Source: Pseudonocardia sp. (lineage in GTDB: Bacteria > Actinomycetota > Actinomycetes > Mycobacteriales > Pseudonocardiaceae). From it: a stretch of 64,000 nt of DNA. The stretch lies in contig NZ_JAODNI010000235.1 of the NCBI RefSeq assembly GCF_025465255.1, positions 1-64,000 of the forward strand, read 5' to 3'. How positions within the stretch are numbered: the first letter of the stretch is position 1; every line of letters starts with the position of its first letter. The position numbers and the translations under genes were made by a program. The notes under the pieces were generated by a model. It searched no databases. It was given only the letters and a program-made list of their open reading frames with translations, and was not told the DNA's origin. Positions 8,657 to 16,980 of this stretch are shown here, one piece after another.

Positions 8657-9316
8657 ATGAAGACCGCCCGGGACCGTCGGGACAGCCGGTGGGACACCCA
8701 CCGGGAGCAGCGGCGTGTCGAGCTGGTCGCCGCCACCATCACCGCGGTCCGCCGGCACGGCGCCGGTGTCGGCATGGACGACATCGCCGCCGAGGCCGGC
8801 ACCAGCAAGACCGCCGTCTACCGGCACTTCCGCGACCGCACCGGCCTGTACGTGGCCGTGTGCGGGACCGTCGCGAAGGTCCTTGTCGGACAGATCCGCA
8901 AGGCCACGGACCGGGAGTTCGGCGCTTCCGGACGCGGGCCCCGCTTCGCCCTCTCCGAAGGTATCGACGCATACCTGCGACTGATCGAGTCGGACCGTGA
9001 GGTCTACCTGTTCGTGGTACACCGGCCGCTCCTCGATCCCGCGGTCCACGCCGCGGACCCCGTGACCGACCTCGTCGCCATGATCGGCGACCACGTCGCC
9101 GGCGTGATCGCGAAGCAGTTCCGCCGCAACGGCCAGGACGACCCCGCCCGCGCCCGCTCGTGGGGGCACGGGCTCGTCGGCCTGGTCCGCGGTGCCGCGG
9201 ACGACTGGATCACCCGGCCCGACGGCACCACCCGCGACGAGCTCACCGCCCGTCTCACCGACCTCGCCTGGGCCGGACTCGCCGGCCCGGCACCCTCCCC
9301 GGAGGTGACCGCATGA
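8657..9316 (+). CDS. TetR-family repressor of fatty-acid genes
   Basis: 219 residues from the ATG; an in-frame GTG at 8648 lies inside the operator. N-terminal TetR helix-turn-helix at about residues 20-65 (GMDDIAAEAGTSKTAVYRHF). The C-terminal ligand domain is not recognisable to subfamily. Its stop overlaps the ATG of the acyl-CoA dehydrogenase by four bases, and it faces the thiolase operon across a good palindrome, so acyl-CoA or a fatty-acid derivative is the likely inducer (inference). Confidence 0.9.
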   Translation: MKTARDRRDSRWDTHREQRRVELVAATITAVRRHGAGVGMDDIAAEAGTSKTAVYRHFRDRTGLYVAVCGTVAKVLVGQIRKATDREFGASGRGPRFALSEGIDAYLRLIESDREVYLFVVHRPLLDPAVHAADPVTDLVAMIGDHVAGVIAKQFRRNGQDDPARARSWGHGLVGLVRGAADDWITRPDGTTRDELTARLTDLAWAGLAGPAPSPEVTA

Positions 9317-11253
9317 CCGCCACACCCTCAGTAGAAGCACTCCGCACCGTCCTCGACGGCCGCTGGGCGAACGTCCGCGAGGACGTCCGATCCCGGATGG
9401 GCCTGTTCCGGCCCGCGAACCCGGACCTGAGCACCGAGGAGTACCGCGCCCGCGTCCTCGAGCTCGTCGAGGAGCTCGCGAAGACCGGGCACCCGCACAC
9501 CGGGTTCGCCGAGGAGTACGGCGGCAAGGGGGACGTCGGTGGGGTCGTCGTCGCCTTCCAGGCCCTCGGCTACGGCGACCTGTCCCTCCTGGTCAAGGCG
9601 GGGGTGCAGTGGGGCCTGTTCGGTGGCGCCGTGCAGGTCCTCGGCACCAAGCGTCACCATGACGAGTACCTGCGCCGGATCATGGACGGCGAGCTGCTCG
9701 GCTGCTTCGCGATGACCGAGACCGGCCACGGGTCGGACGTCCAGCACCTGCGCACGACCGCGACCTACGACCCGTCGACGCGCGAGTTCGTGATCGACAC
9801 CCCGGAGCCCGGGGCGCGCAAGGACTACATCGGCAACGCCGCACGGGACGGGCGGATGGCCGTCGTGTTCGCACAGCTGGTCACCGAGGGCACCTCGCAC
9901 GGCGTGCACGCGTTCCTGACTCCGATCCGGGACGACGAGGGCAAGGCCATGCCCGGTGTCGAGATCTCCGACTGCGGGCAGAAGGCCGGGCTGAACGGCG
10001 TCGACAACGGCCGCCTCACGTTCGACCACGTGCGCGTGCCGCGGGAGGCGCTGCTCAACCGGTTCGCGGATGTGGCCGAGGACGGCACCTACTCGAGCTC
10101 GATCGAGAACGAGAACCGCCGGTTCTTCACGATGCTCGGCACCCTGGTCCGCGGCCGGATCAGCGTCGCGGGCGGCGCCGGCAGCGCCGCCCAGAAGGCG
10201 CTGGCCATCGCGATCCGCTACGGCGAGAAGCGCAGGCAGTTCAGCGACCCGGCCTCCGGTGAGGAGGTGGTGGTCCTGGACTACCGCGCCCACCAGCGCA
10301 AGCTGCTCCCGGCGCTCGCCACGACCTACGCCCTGCAGTTCGCCCAGGACGACCTGGTAGCCGAGATGCACCGGCTGCAGTCGCCCGGCGCCCCGGAGGA
10401 CGAGGCCGCACAGCGCGAGCTGGAGAACCGCGCGGCCGGGCTCAAGGCCGTGGGGACATGGCACGCGACGGCCACGATCCAGGCCTGCCGCGAGGCCTGC
10501 GGCGGGGCGGGCTACCTGTCCGAGAACCTGATCCCGCAGCTCAAGGCGGACACGGACGTCTTCACGACGTTCGAGGGTGACAACACGGTGCTGCTGCAGC
10601 TCGTCGGCAAGGGACTCCTCGGGGACTACGGCAAGCGGGTCGGGAAGCTCGGCCCGCTCGGCATCGCCCGGTTCGCCGGGGAGCAGGTGCTGGCGTCGGT
10701 GACCGAGCGGACCGGCGCCAACAAGCTCCCGAGCCGGCTGCCCGGGCGCGGCTTCGCGCCGCGGGACCGCGCGCAGCAGCGGAAGCTGATCACGGACCGC
10801 GCCGAGCACCTGCTCGCCGGGCTCGCCCGCCGGATGCGGCCCGCGCTGAAGAAGGGCGCGGACCAGTTCGGCATCTTCAACGCCGCCCAGGACCACATGC
10901 TCGCCGCGGCCCGCGCGCACGTCGACGCGCTGGTCTTCGAGTCGTTCGTGGACGCGATCGGACGGGTCACGGACCCGGCGGTGCGGGCGCTGGTCGAGAC
11001 GATCTCCGACCTGCACGCGCTCGCGGTGATCGAGCGGGACCGGGCGTGGTTCCTGGAGCACGGCCGGCTCACCGCCGCCGAGAGCCGGGCCGTCACGGGC
11101 GCCGTCAACGACCTGTGCGCGGAGCTGCGGCCGCACGCCCGGCTCCTGGTCGACGCCTTCGGGATCCCGGAGGGCTGGCTCGCCTGCCCGATCCTGGCGG
11201 ACGAGGGGGCCACCGAGGCCGACTCCGAGCCCGTCCCGTCCATGGTGGGCTGA
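9313..11253 (+). CDS. Acyl-CoA dehydrogenase/oxidase family flavoenzyme
   Basis: 646 residues from the ATG overlapping the TetR stop (ATGA). Longer than ordinary acyl-CoA dehydrogenases (about 390) and closer to acyl-CoA oxidases. Seen: flavin-binding segment ETGHGSDVQHLRTTATYD at about 130-150, Arg-rich ENRRFFTMLGTLVRGR, and FTTFEGDNTVLLQ near residue 420, where the Glu corresponds to the catalytic base of acyl-CoA oxidases. The C-terminal 200 residues form the extra helical oxidase-type domain. Whether oxygen or ETF is the electron acceptor cannot be read from sequence. It supplies the first beta-oxidation step for the divergent thiolase-FabG4-MaoC module. Confidence 0.85.
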   Translation: MTATPSVEALRTVLDGRWANVREDVRSRMGLFRPANPDLSTEEYRARVLELVEELAKTGHPHTGFAEEYGGKGDVGGVVVAFQALGYGDLSLLVKAGVQWGLFGGAVQVLGTKRHHDEYLRRIMDGELLGCFAMTETGHGSDVQHLRTTATYDPSTREFVIDTPEPGARKDYIGNAARDGRMAVVFAQLVTEGTSHGVHAFLTPIRDDEGKAMPGVEISDCGQKAGLNGVDNGRLTFDHVRVPREALLNRFADVAEDGTYSSSIENENRRFFTMLGTLVRGRISVAGGAGSAAQKALAIAIRYGEKRRQFSDPASGEEVVVLDYRAHQRKLLPALATTYALQFAQDDLVAEMHRLQSPGAPEDEAAQRELENRAAGLKAVGTWHATATIQACREACGGAGYLSENLIPQLKADTDVFTTFEGDNTVLLQLVGKGLLGDYGKRVGKLGPLGIARFAGEQVLASVTERTGANKLPSRLPGRGFAPRDRAQQRKLITDRAEHLLAGLARRMRPALKKGADQFGIFNAAQDHMLAAARAHVDALVFESFVDAIGRVTDPAVRALVETISDLHALAVIERDRAWFLEHGRLTAAESRAVTGAVNDLCAELRPHARLLVDAFGIPEGWLACPILADEGATEADSEPVPSMVG

Positions 11254-11269
11254 GTCCCGCCCCTTGCAT

Positions 11270-11320
11270 GCATGAACGGCACTCTCGCGCGGTAGTTCCG
11301 CACGGGAGTGCCGTTCATGC
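11270..11320. terminator. Hairpin, family B (copy 1)
   Basis: GCATGAACGGCACTCTCG (11270-11287) pairs with CGGGAGTGCCGTTCATGC (11303-11320), 17 of 18 bases, loop 15. Between the convergent acyl-CoA dehydrogenase and TPR genes, so bidirectional. A near-identical stem occurs downstream of folD at 32570-32618. Confidence 0.8.
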
Positions 11321-11348
11321 GCCAGAGGCAGGGCGGGGCAGAGGCGGG

Positions 11349-11699
11349 TCAGGCCACGCGTGCCTCGCAGGAGTCGCGATCGGCCGCGTACTCCGGGTCC
11401 AGCGCGGCGGCCAGCCGCAGGTGGACCAGGGCCTCGGCGTGCCGGCTCTGCCGCTGCAGGGTGCGGCCGAGCAGGGCGCGGGCGTAGGCGTCGGCCGGGG
11501 CGAGCTCGACGGCGCGGGTCAGCTCCTCCTCGGCCCGCCGCAGCTGGGCGGACCGGTAGTAGGCCCGGCCCAGCAGGAGGCTGCCCGCGGCGCCGTCCCG
11601 CAGCTGGTCGGCCAGGGGCTCCAGCATCGCGAGGGCCTCCAGCGGCCGGCCGCCGTCGAGCTGTCCCTCCGCGAGCCGGTAGATCAGTGCGGTGTCCAT
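11349..11699 (-). CDS. Small tetratricopeptide-repeat protein
   Basis: 116 residues from ATG (an in-frame GTG three codons earlier is possible). Three tandem 34-residue helical hairpins with the TPR spacing of small and aromatic residues: LLLGRAYYRSAQLRRAEEEL, ARALLGRTLQRQSRHAEALV and an N-terminal degenerate unit. No signal peptide or membrane segment. Such short TPR proteins are adaptors; no partner is evident. Divergent from the HAD phosphatase with about 50 bases between the starts. Confidence 0.75.
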   Translation of the reverse strand: MDTALIYRLAEGQLDGGRPLEALAMLEPLADQLRDGAAGSLLLGRAYYRSAQLRRAEEELTRAVELAPADAYARALLGRTLQRQSRHAEALVHLRLAAALDPEYAADRDSCEARVA

Positions 11700-11751
11700 G
11701 TCCACCACAACCCGATACCCCCTCCCCGTATTTCTGCCCTATCGTCGGACC

Positions 11752-12381
11752 GTGACCGTCGTCAGACCCGTGACGGACCTCCGCGCGGTGCGCGCTGTCC
11801 TGTTCGACATGGACGGGACGCTCGTCGACTCCGACGCCGCCGTGGAACGGGCGTGGCGCACGTGGGCGGCCGAGTACGGCGTCGATCCGGAGCGGGTGAT
11901 CCGCGTCGGGCACGGCCGTCCGTCGTGGGACACGATCCGCGAGGTCTGCCCGGACCTCGACGACGCGGAGAACGTCCGGGCGGGGACGCGCCAGCTCGAG
12001 CTGCAGCACACCGATCTCGCCGACGTCGTCGCGACGCCGGGCGCGCACCGCCTCCTCGCGTCGCTGACGCTCCCCTGGGCGATCGTCACCAGCGCCGACC
12101 GCAGGCTGACGGCCGCGCGTCTCGGCGCCGCAGGGATCACACCGCCGGAGGTGGTGATCACCATCGAGGACATCGTGCGAGGCAAGCCCGACCCGGACGG
12201 CTACCTGCAGGCGGCGGCCGCGCTGGGCGTCCCGCCGGAGGAGTGCCTGGTCGTCGAGGACGCGGACGCGGGGCTCGCCGCCGCCCGGACCGCGGGCGCG
12301 CGCACCGCCGCACTGCGGGGCCTCGCCGGAGACGTCCCGATCGGGACGCTCGACGACCTCGTCCCCCTGCTCACCGGCTGA
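11752..12381 (+). CDS. HAD-superfamily sugar phosphatase (GPP/beta-phosphoglucomutase-like)
   Basis: 209 residues from GTG. HAD motif I LFDMDGTLVDSD near residue 19, motif II in IVTSADR, motif III Lys in RGKPDPDGYLQ, motif IV in VVEDADAG. The helical cap lies between motifs I and II (C1 type). Such enzymes remove phosphate from small sugar or polyol phosphates such as glycerol-3-phosphate. Shortly upstream and divergent is the TPR gene; downstream it converges on the HxlR regulator with the stop codons inside one palindrome. Exact start uncertain: another GTG lies six codons downstream. Confidence 0.85.
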   Translation: MTVVRPVTDLRAVRAVLFDMDGTLVDSDAAVERAWRTWAAEYGVDPERVIRVGHGRPSWDTIREVCPDLDDAENVRAGTRQLELQHTDLADVVATPGAHRLLASLTLPWAIVTSADRRLTAARLGAAGITPPEVVITIEDIVRGKPDPDGYLQAAAALGVPPEECLVVEDADAGLAAARTAGARTAALRGLAGDVPIGTLDDLVPLLTG

Positions 12382-12395
12382 CCCGCGGGTCAGCC
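12376..12395. terminator. 20-bp perfect palindrome over two convergent stop codons
   Basis: GGCTGACCCG followed directly by its reverse complement CGGGTCAGCC. It contains the TGA of the HAD gene and the stop of the HxlR gene, so a hairpin here would act on both transcripts. Confidence 0.6.
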
Positions 12396-12761
12396 CCGGG
12401 CTGCGACGACCTCGGGCACCCGGTCGTTGATCCAGCCGATCAGGCCCGCGAGGTGTTCGGTGAGCCCCCGGCCCAGCTCGGTGAGGCTGTAGGTCACCTG
12501 CGGCGGCGCGGTGGTGGCGACGACCCGGTCCACGAAGCCGTCGGACTCGAGCGTCCGGAGCGTCTGCGCCAGCATCTTCTCGCTGACCCCGCCGACCTCC
12601 CGGCGCAGCGCGCTGAAGCGCAGCTCGTCCCGCGACAGCGCGACGAGCACGAGCACCGCCCACTTGGACGTCACGTGGTCCAGGACGGCGCGCGCCGGGC
12701 AGTCCTTGTCGAACGCGTCACCCGGGCCGGGCCACCTGACCGCTTCCACCTGCGCGCTCAC
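12390..12761 (-). CDS. HxlR-family regulator (QorR/YtfH-like)
   Basis: 123 residues, typical HxlR length. Winged helix at about 20-105 (VLVALSRDELRFSALRREV, MLAQTLRTLESDGFV). The N-terminal DKDCPARAVLDHV keeps the conserved Cys that acts as a redox or electrophile switch in QorR-type members. It is divergent from an NmrA-type quinone reductase, the classic qorR-qorB arrangement, with a good palindrome between. Likely represses the reductase and itself and releases DNA on oxidative or quinone stress. Confidence 0.88.
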   Translation of the reverse strand: MSAQVEAVRWPGPGDAFDKDCPARAVLDHVTSKWAVLVLVALSRDELRFSALRREVGGVSEKMLAQTLRTLESDGFVDRVVATTAPPQVTYSLTELGRGLTEHLAGLIGWINDRVPEVVAARG

Positions 12762-12790
12762 ATCTGCTCCCTGTCCTTACCGAAAGGTAC

Positions 12791-12811
12791 GTACTTACCA
12801 GAAGTGAGTAC
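12791..12811. promoter_or_regulatory. Operator between HxlR gene and quinone-reductase-like gene
   Basis: GTACTTAC - 5 bases - GTGAGTAC, arms matching 7 of 8. HxlR regulators commonly bind GTACnnnnnnGTAC-like repeats; GTAC also recurs just outside (GGTACGTAC at 12787). Confidence 0.7.
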
Positions 12812-12859
12812 ATCACCGTAGCGTCGAAGGCGCAACGAACCGAGGAGAGGAACACAGAG

Positions 12860-13675
12860 ATGATCGTGGTGACCGGCGTGACCGGCAATCTCGGGCGCGT
12901 CGTCGTCGAGGACCTGCTGACCAGGGTCCCCGCCGACCAGCTCGCCGCCGTGGCACGCACTCCGGAGAAGGCCGCGGACCTGACCGGGCGCGGCGTCGAC
13001 GTCCGCGCCGGGGACTACGACGACCCGGCGAGCCTCGAGGCCGCGTTCGCCGGTGCGGACGTCGTCCTGCTCGTCTCGTCCCCGGACGTCACCCCGGGCA
13101 CCCGGGCACGGCAGCACGGGAACGCCATCACCGCGGCGAAGGCCGCCGGCGTCGGACGGATCGTCTACACGAGCGCGATCAAGGCGGACAGCGGCCCGGG
13201 CTTCCTCACCGACCACGCCGCGACCGAGCAGCTGCTGCGGGAGTCCGGGCTCACCAGCACGGTGCTCCGCAACAGCTTCTACTCGGACTTCTTCGTCAAC
13301 TCGGGCGTGGTGAAGGCGGCCGTCGAGGCCGGGGAGGTCGTGTCCGCGGACGGCGGGAAGGCCCTCAACACGGCGACGATCAGGGACTTCGGGCTCGCCG
13401 CCTCCGCCGTGCTCACGGGCAGCGACCACGACGACGCGTGCCACGAGCTGCGGGGTCCGCTGTGGACCTACGACGACCTCGCCGCCGTGATCGCGGAGGA
13501 GTCCGGGACGACGGTGGTGCACCGGGAGATCCCGCTGGCCGAGGCCGGCGAGGGCGCCTTCATCGCCCAGCTCGTCAGCGACGGGTTCTTCGCCGAGCCG
13601 TCGGACGCGCTGGAGAGGCTCCTCGGTCGCCCCGCGACGGGAATCCGGGAGCTCGTCCGGGCCGCGCTGGCGTAA
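12860..13675 (+). CDS. NmrA-type NAD(P)H oxidoreductase (QorB/YtfG-like)
   Basis: 271 residues, ATG after GAGGAGAGG. N-terminal dinucleotide motif TGVTGNLGRVVVEDL at 5-19, atypical-SDR fold with no YxxxK pair, as in NmrA/QorB proteins. The family reduces quinones or acts as an NADPH sensor. Paired with the divergent HxlR gene, which supports a quinone or redox stress role. Terminates before a 15-bp hairpin. Confidence 0.85.
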   Translation: MIVVTGVTGNLGRVVVEDLLTRVPADQLAAVARTPEKAADLTGRGVDVRAGDYDDPASLEAAFAGADVVLLVSSPDVTPGTRARQHGNAITAAKAAGVGRIVYTSAIKADSGPGFLTDHAATEQLLRESGLTSTVLRNSFYSDFFVNSGVVKAAVEAGEVVSADGGKALNTATIRDFGLAASAVLTGSDHDDACHELRGPLWTYDDLAAVIAEESGTTVVHREIPLAEAGEGAFIAQLVSDGFFAEPSDALERLLGRPATGIRELVRAALA

Positions 13676-13698
13676 TCCCGCGTCAGTCGGGGTCGTGC

Positions 13699-13730
13699 GC
13701 GTGGAACCTCGCTCTAGCGAGGTTCCACGC
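13699..13730. terminator. Perfect 15-bp hairpin
   Basis: GCGTGGAACCTCGCT / AGCGAGGTTCCACGC with a 2-base spacer, lying between the convergent reductase and acyl-CoA ligase genes and abutting the ligase stop codon. Confidence 0.8.
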
Positions 13731-15263
13731 TCACAGGCGGTACATCTCGACCACCCGGCGCTTGACGAGCTTGCCCGTGGGCGTCCGGGGCAGGGACTCC
13801 ACGAAGTCCACGGTGCGGGGGCTCTTGTAATGGGCGATCCCCTCCCGGACGAAGGCGAGCAGCTCGGCCTCCAGCTCCGGGCCCGGGGTGACCCCGTCGG
13901 CGGGCACCACGACCGCCTTGACCTGCTCGCCCATCTCCTCGTCCGGCACCCCGATCACGGCGATGTCGTGTACCGCGGGGTGCAGGGCGAGGCAGTCCTC
14001 GATCTCCTGCGGGTAGATGTTCACCCCACCCGAGATGATCATGAAGGACTTGCGGTCCGTGAGGTGGAGCCAGCCGTCGTCGTCGACGTGGCCGACGTCC
14101 CCCGACGTCGCCCAGGTCGGGTGTGCGGGGTGCTGGACGGAGCGGGTCCTGGCCTCGTCGCCGTGGTAGCGGAAGGGCAGCTCGTCCCGCTCGAAGTAGA
14201 TCGTGCCGATGCCGCCGGGCGCGAGCTCGGTGCCCGCGTCGTCGCAGATGTGCAGGATCCCGACCTTCGCCTGCCCGACCGAGCCCGGGTGCTCCAGCCA
14301 CTCCGCCGAGCTGATCCGCGTCGAGCCGAGGGACTCGGTGGAGCTGTAGTACTCCTCGAGCACCGGACCCCACCACTCGATCATCGCCCGCTTGACCTCG
14401 ACGGGACACGGCGCGGCGGCGTGCACGGCCACCTTCAGCGACGACAGGTCGTACCGCGTCCGGACCTCGTCGGGCAGCTTCAGCATCCGGACGAACATCG
14501 TCGGCACCCACTGGCTGTGCGTGATCCGGAGGCGCTCGATGTCCGCGAGCGCCTGCTCGGCGTCGAACCGGTCCGCGATGACGAGCGTCCCGCCGAGTGC
14601 GTGGACCATCGCTCCGAAACGGAGCGGCGCGGAGTGGTACTGGGGCGCGGGCGAGTAGTAGACCGTGTCCGGGCCGAAGCCGTAGGCCTCGCCGAACGCG
14701 GCGGCGACGGTGCTGCCCGGCTCGTCGACCCGGCGGTTCGGCAGCCGCGGCTCGATCCCCTTCGGACGGCCCGTGGTGCCGGAGGAGTAGAGCATGTCCG
14801 CTCCGCACGGCTCCTCGTCCAGTACACCGGACGGCTGCGTGGCCAGGGCGGCCTCGTAGTCGTCGTGGCCGGCGGCGGCGCCGCCGGCGACCAGCCGGTG
14901 CTCGACGCGCGGGGTCAGCGGCACGATCGCCTCGGCCTGCTCAGCGAGCCCGCCGGTGACGACGAGGACCCGCGCCTCGCAGTCGTCGACGATGTAGGCG
15001 ATCTCCGGCGGGGTGAGGTGATGGTTCACCGCCGTGACGTACAGGCCCGAGCGCAACGCAGCCCAGTAGACCTCGAAGACCTCCGGCGAGTTCTCCGCGA
15101 CCATCGCGATGTGGTCCCCACGGCGCAGGCCGTACGCCCGCAGGACCCGCGCGAGCTGCGAGGACCGGTCGTCGAGGTCGCGGTAGGTCAGCGTGCGGCC
15201 GTCGCCGGCCATCACGATCGCGGCCTTGTCCGGGGTGGTGCGCGCGTACGTGCCGGGATACAT
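13731..15263 (-). CDS. Acyl-CoA synthetase/ligase (FadD-like)
   Basis: 510 residues, full length for the ANL superfamily. AMP-binding P-loop YSSGTTGRPKG at about 157-167, adenylation motifs YYSSTESLGS and TSGDVGHVDDDG, and the hinge plus C-terminal catalytic Lys in PRTPTGKLVKR. It activates a carboxylic acid to its CoA thioester through an acyl-AMP; the chain type is not readable. Directly downstream (38 bases) of a second ligase in the same orientation, so they form a two-gene operon. Confidence 0.9.
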   Translation of the reverse strand: MYPGTYARTTPDKAAIVMAGDGRTLTYRDLDDRSSQLARVLRAYGLRRGDHIAMVAENSPEVFEVYWAALRSGLYVTAVNHHLTPPEIAYIVDDCEARVLVVTGGLAEQAEAIVPLTPRVEHRLVAGGAAAGHDDYEAALATQPSGVLDEEPCGADMLYSSGTTGRPKGIEPRLPNRRVDEPGSTVAAAFGEAYGFGPDTVYYSPAPQYHSAPLRFGAMVHALGGTLVIADRFDAEQALADIERLRITHSQWVPTMFVRMLKLPDEVRTRYDLSSLKVAVHAAAPCPVEVKRAMIEWWGPVLEEYYSSTESLGSTRISSAEWLEHPGSVGQAKVGILHICDDAGTELAPGGIGTIYFERDELPFRYHGDEARTRSVQHPAHPTWATSGDVGHVDDDGWLHLTDRKSFMIISGGVNIYPQEIEDCLALHPAVHDIAVIGVPDEEMGEQVKAVVVPADGVTPGPELEAELLAFVREGIAHYKSPRTVDFVESLPRTPTGKLVKRRVVEMYRL

Positions 15264-15300
15264 CAGGCCTCCTCCACGGACCGGCGGGACAGGACCGGGC

Positions 15301-16917
15301 TCACGTGGCGAGGTCGGCGTGCTCCACCCGGAGGTCCTTCTTGAGGATCTTGCCGCTGGGGTTCTTCGGCAGGGACTCCGCGAACACGACGTACTTGGGC
15401 CGCTTGTACCCGGCGAGCACCTCGCGTGCGTGGGCGTCGACCTGTTCCTTCGTCAGCGTGACGCCCTGCTTCGGCACGACGACCGCGGTCACGGCCTCGA
15501 TCCAGTGCGGGTGGCTGATCCCGAACACGGCGACCTCGGCGACCCCGGCGAGCAGGTAGATCGCCTCCTCGACCTCCCGGCTGGCGACGTTCTCGCCACC
15601 GGTCTTGATCATGTCCTTCTTGCGGTCGACGACGGTCAGGTAGCCGTTCTCGTCGATGATCCCCAGGTCGCCGGAGTGGAACCAGCCGTTCCGGAACGCC
15701 GCTGCCGTCTTCTCCTCGTCGTCGAAGTAGCCCAGCGCGGCGTGCGGGCTGCGGTGCACGATCTCGCCGACCTGCCCGGTCGGGACCTCGTGGTCCGCAT
15801 CGTCGACGACGCGGGTCTCCACGTTCAGCGACGCGCGGCCGGCGGATCCGGCGTGCGGCAACTGCTCGTGCGGACGCAGGATGGTGGCGAGCGGGGACAT
15901 CTCGGTCTGCCCGTAGAAGTTCCAGAACTGCACGTCGGGCAGGCGCCGGGACAGCTCGCGGAGCACCTCGACGGGCATCGCCGACGCCCCGTAGTAGCCC
16001 TTGCGCAGGCTCGAGAGGTCCCGGGTGTCGAAGTCCGGGTGGCGCAGCAGGGAGATCCACACCGTCGGCGGGCAGAAGACCTTGGTGGCCTTCTCCCGCT
16101 CGATCGTCGCCAGGAGCGTCGCGGGATCCGGCCCGGGCAGGATGATGCTGGTCGCGCCCAGGTAGACGTCGACGGAGAAGAAGCAGTCCAGCTGCGCGCA
16201 GTGGTACATCGGCAGCGTGTGGACCTCGACGTCGTCGACGCTCATGCCGCCGTCGATGGTGCAGGAGACGTACTGCGCGATCAGCGACCGGCTCGACAGC
16301 ATGACGCCCTTGGGCCGGGACTCCGTGCCGGAGGTGTACATCAGCCGGAGCGGGTCGTCGTCGGCCACCAGGACCTCCGGCGACGACGGGTCGCCGGCGT
16401 CGATCCAGGAGTCGACGTCCTCCCAGCCGTCCGGGGCACCGCCGCCGGCCAGGGGGATCGAGCCGCGTACGCCGTCGGTGAGGCCGGCGCCCGAGAGTGC
16501 CTTCTCCGCGGTGGGGATCAGGGCGTCCTCCGCGACCATCCCGACCGCGCCGGAGTGCCCGAGGATGAACGCGATCTCCTCCGCGCCGAGCATGAAGTTG
16601 ACCGGGACCAGCACCACGCCGAGCTTCGCGGTGGCGAAGACGAGCACCGCGTACTGCCAGGAGTTGTGGCTGAGCAGCGCCAGCCGATCCCCCTTGACCA
16701 GCCCGCGGCCGGAGAGGGCGTGGGCGCAGCGGTTCACGGCCACGTCGAACTCGGCGAAGGTGACCCGGCGCTCGCCCGCGACCACGGCGAGCTTGTCCGG
16801 GTAGCGCAGCGCGGTACGGCGCAGCAGATCGCCGACCGAGTGCTGGCGCGCACGAGCGATCGACTCGGCGGTGACGGGGGTGAAGGGCGCGACGTCGGAC
16901 ACGCCCGAATACTGCAC
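15301..16917 (-). CDS. Acyl-CoA synthetase/ligase (second copy)
   Basis: 538 residues. P-loop YTSGTESRPKGV at about 191-202; the TTG of the usual motif reads TES, a variant seen in a known subset of fatty-acid ligases. Also WNFYGQTEMSP, HSGDLGIIDENGYL and C-terminal PKNPSGKILKKDLR with the catalytic Lys. Only moderately similar to its downstream neighbour, so not a recent duplication. First gene of the ligase pair. The 60 bases between it and the aminopeptidase stop show nothing distinctive. Confidence 0.9.
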   Translation of the reverse strand: MQYSGVSDVAPFTPVTAESIARARQHSVGDLLRRTALRYPDKLAVVAGERRVTFAEFDVAVNRCAHALSGRGLVKGDRLALLSHNSWQYAVLVFATAKLGVVLVPVNFMLGAEEIAFILGHSGAVGMVAEDALIPTAEKALSGAGLTDGVRGSIPLAGGGAPDGWEDVDSWIDAGDPSSPEVLVADDDPLRLMYTSGTESRPKGVMLSSRSLIAQYVSCTIDGGMSVDDVEVHTLPMYHCAQLDCFFSVDVYLGATSIILPGPDPATLLATIEREKATKVFCPPTVWISLLRHPDFDTRDLSSLRKGYYGASAMPVEVLRELSRRLPDVQFWNFYGQTEMSPLATILRPHEQLPHAGSAGRASLNVETRVVDDADHEVPTGQVGEIVHRSPHAALGYFDDEEKTAAAFRNGWFHSGDLGIIDENGYLTVVDRKKDMIKTGGENVASREVEEAIYLLAGVAEVAVFGISHPHWIEAVTAVVVPKQGVTLTKEQVDAHAREVLAGYKRPKYVVFAESLPKNPSGKILKKDLRVEHADLAT

Positions 16918-16980
16918 GAACGGCCGAGCGGTTAGCCAGACCCGCGGCGCGAGCCGGTTGATCGGCGGACGGGACCGACC

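Noticed and set aside
9328..12663. Very long open frame on the minus strand (over 1100 codons) opposite the acyl-CoA dehydrogenase
   Set aside because: Composition is Arg/Ala/Gly/Pro-rich without motifs; it is the shadow of high-GC coding on the other strand.
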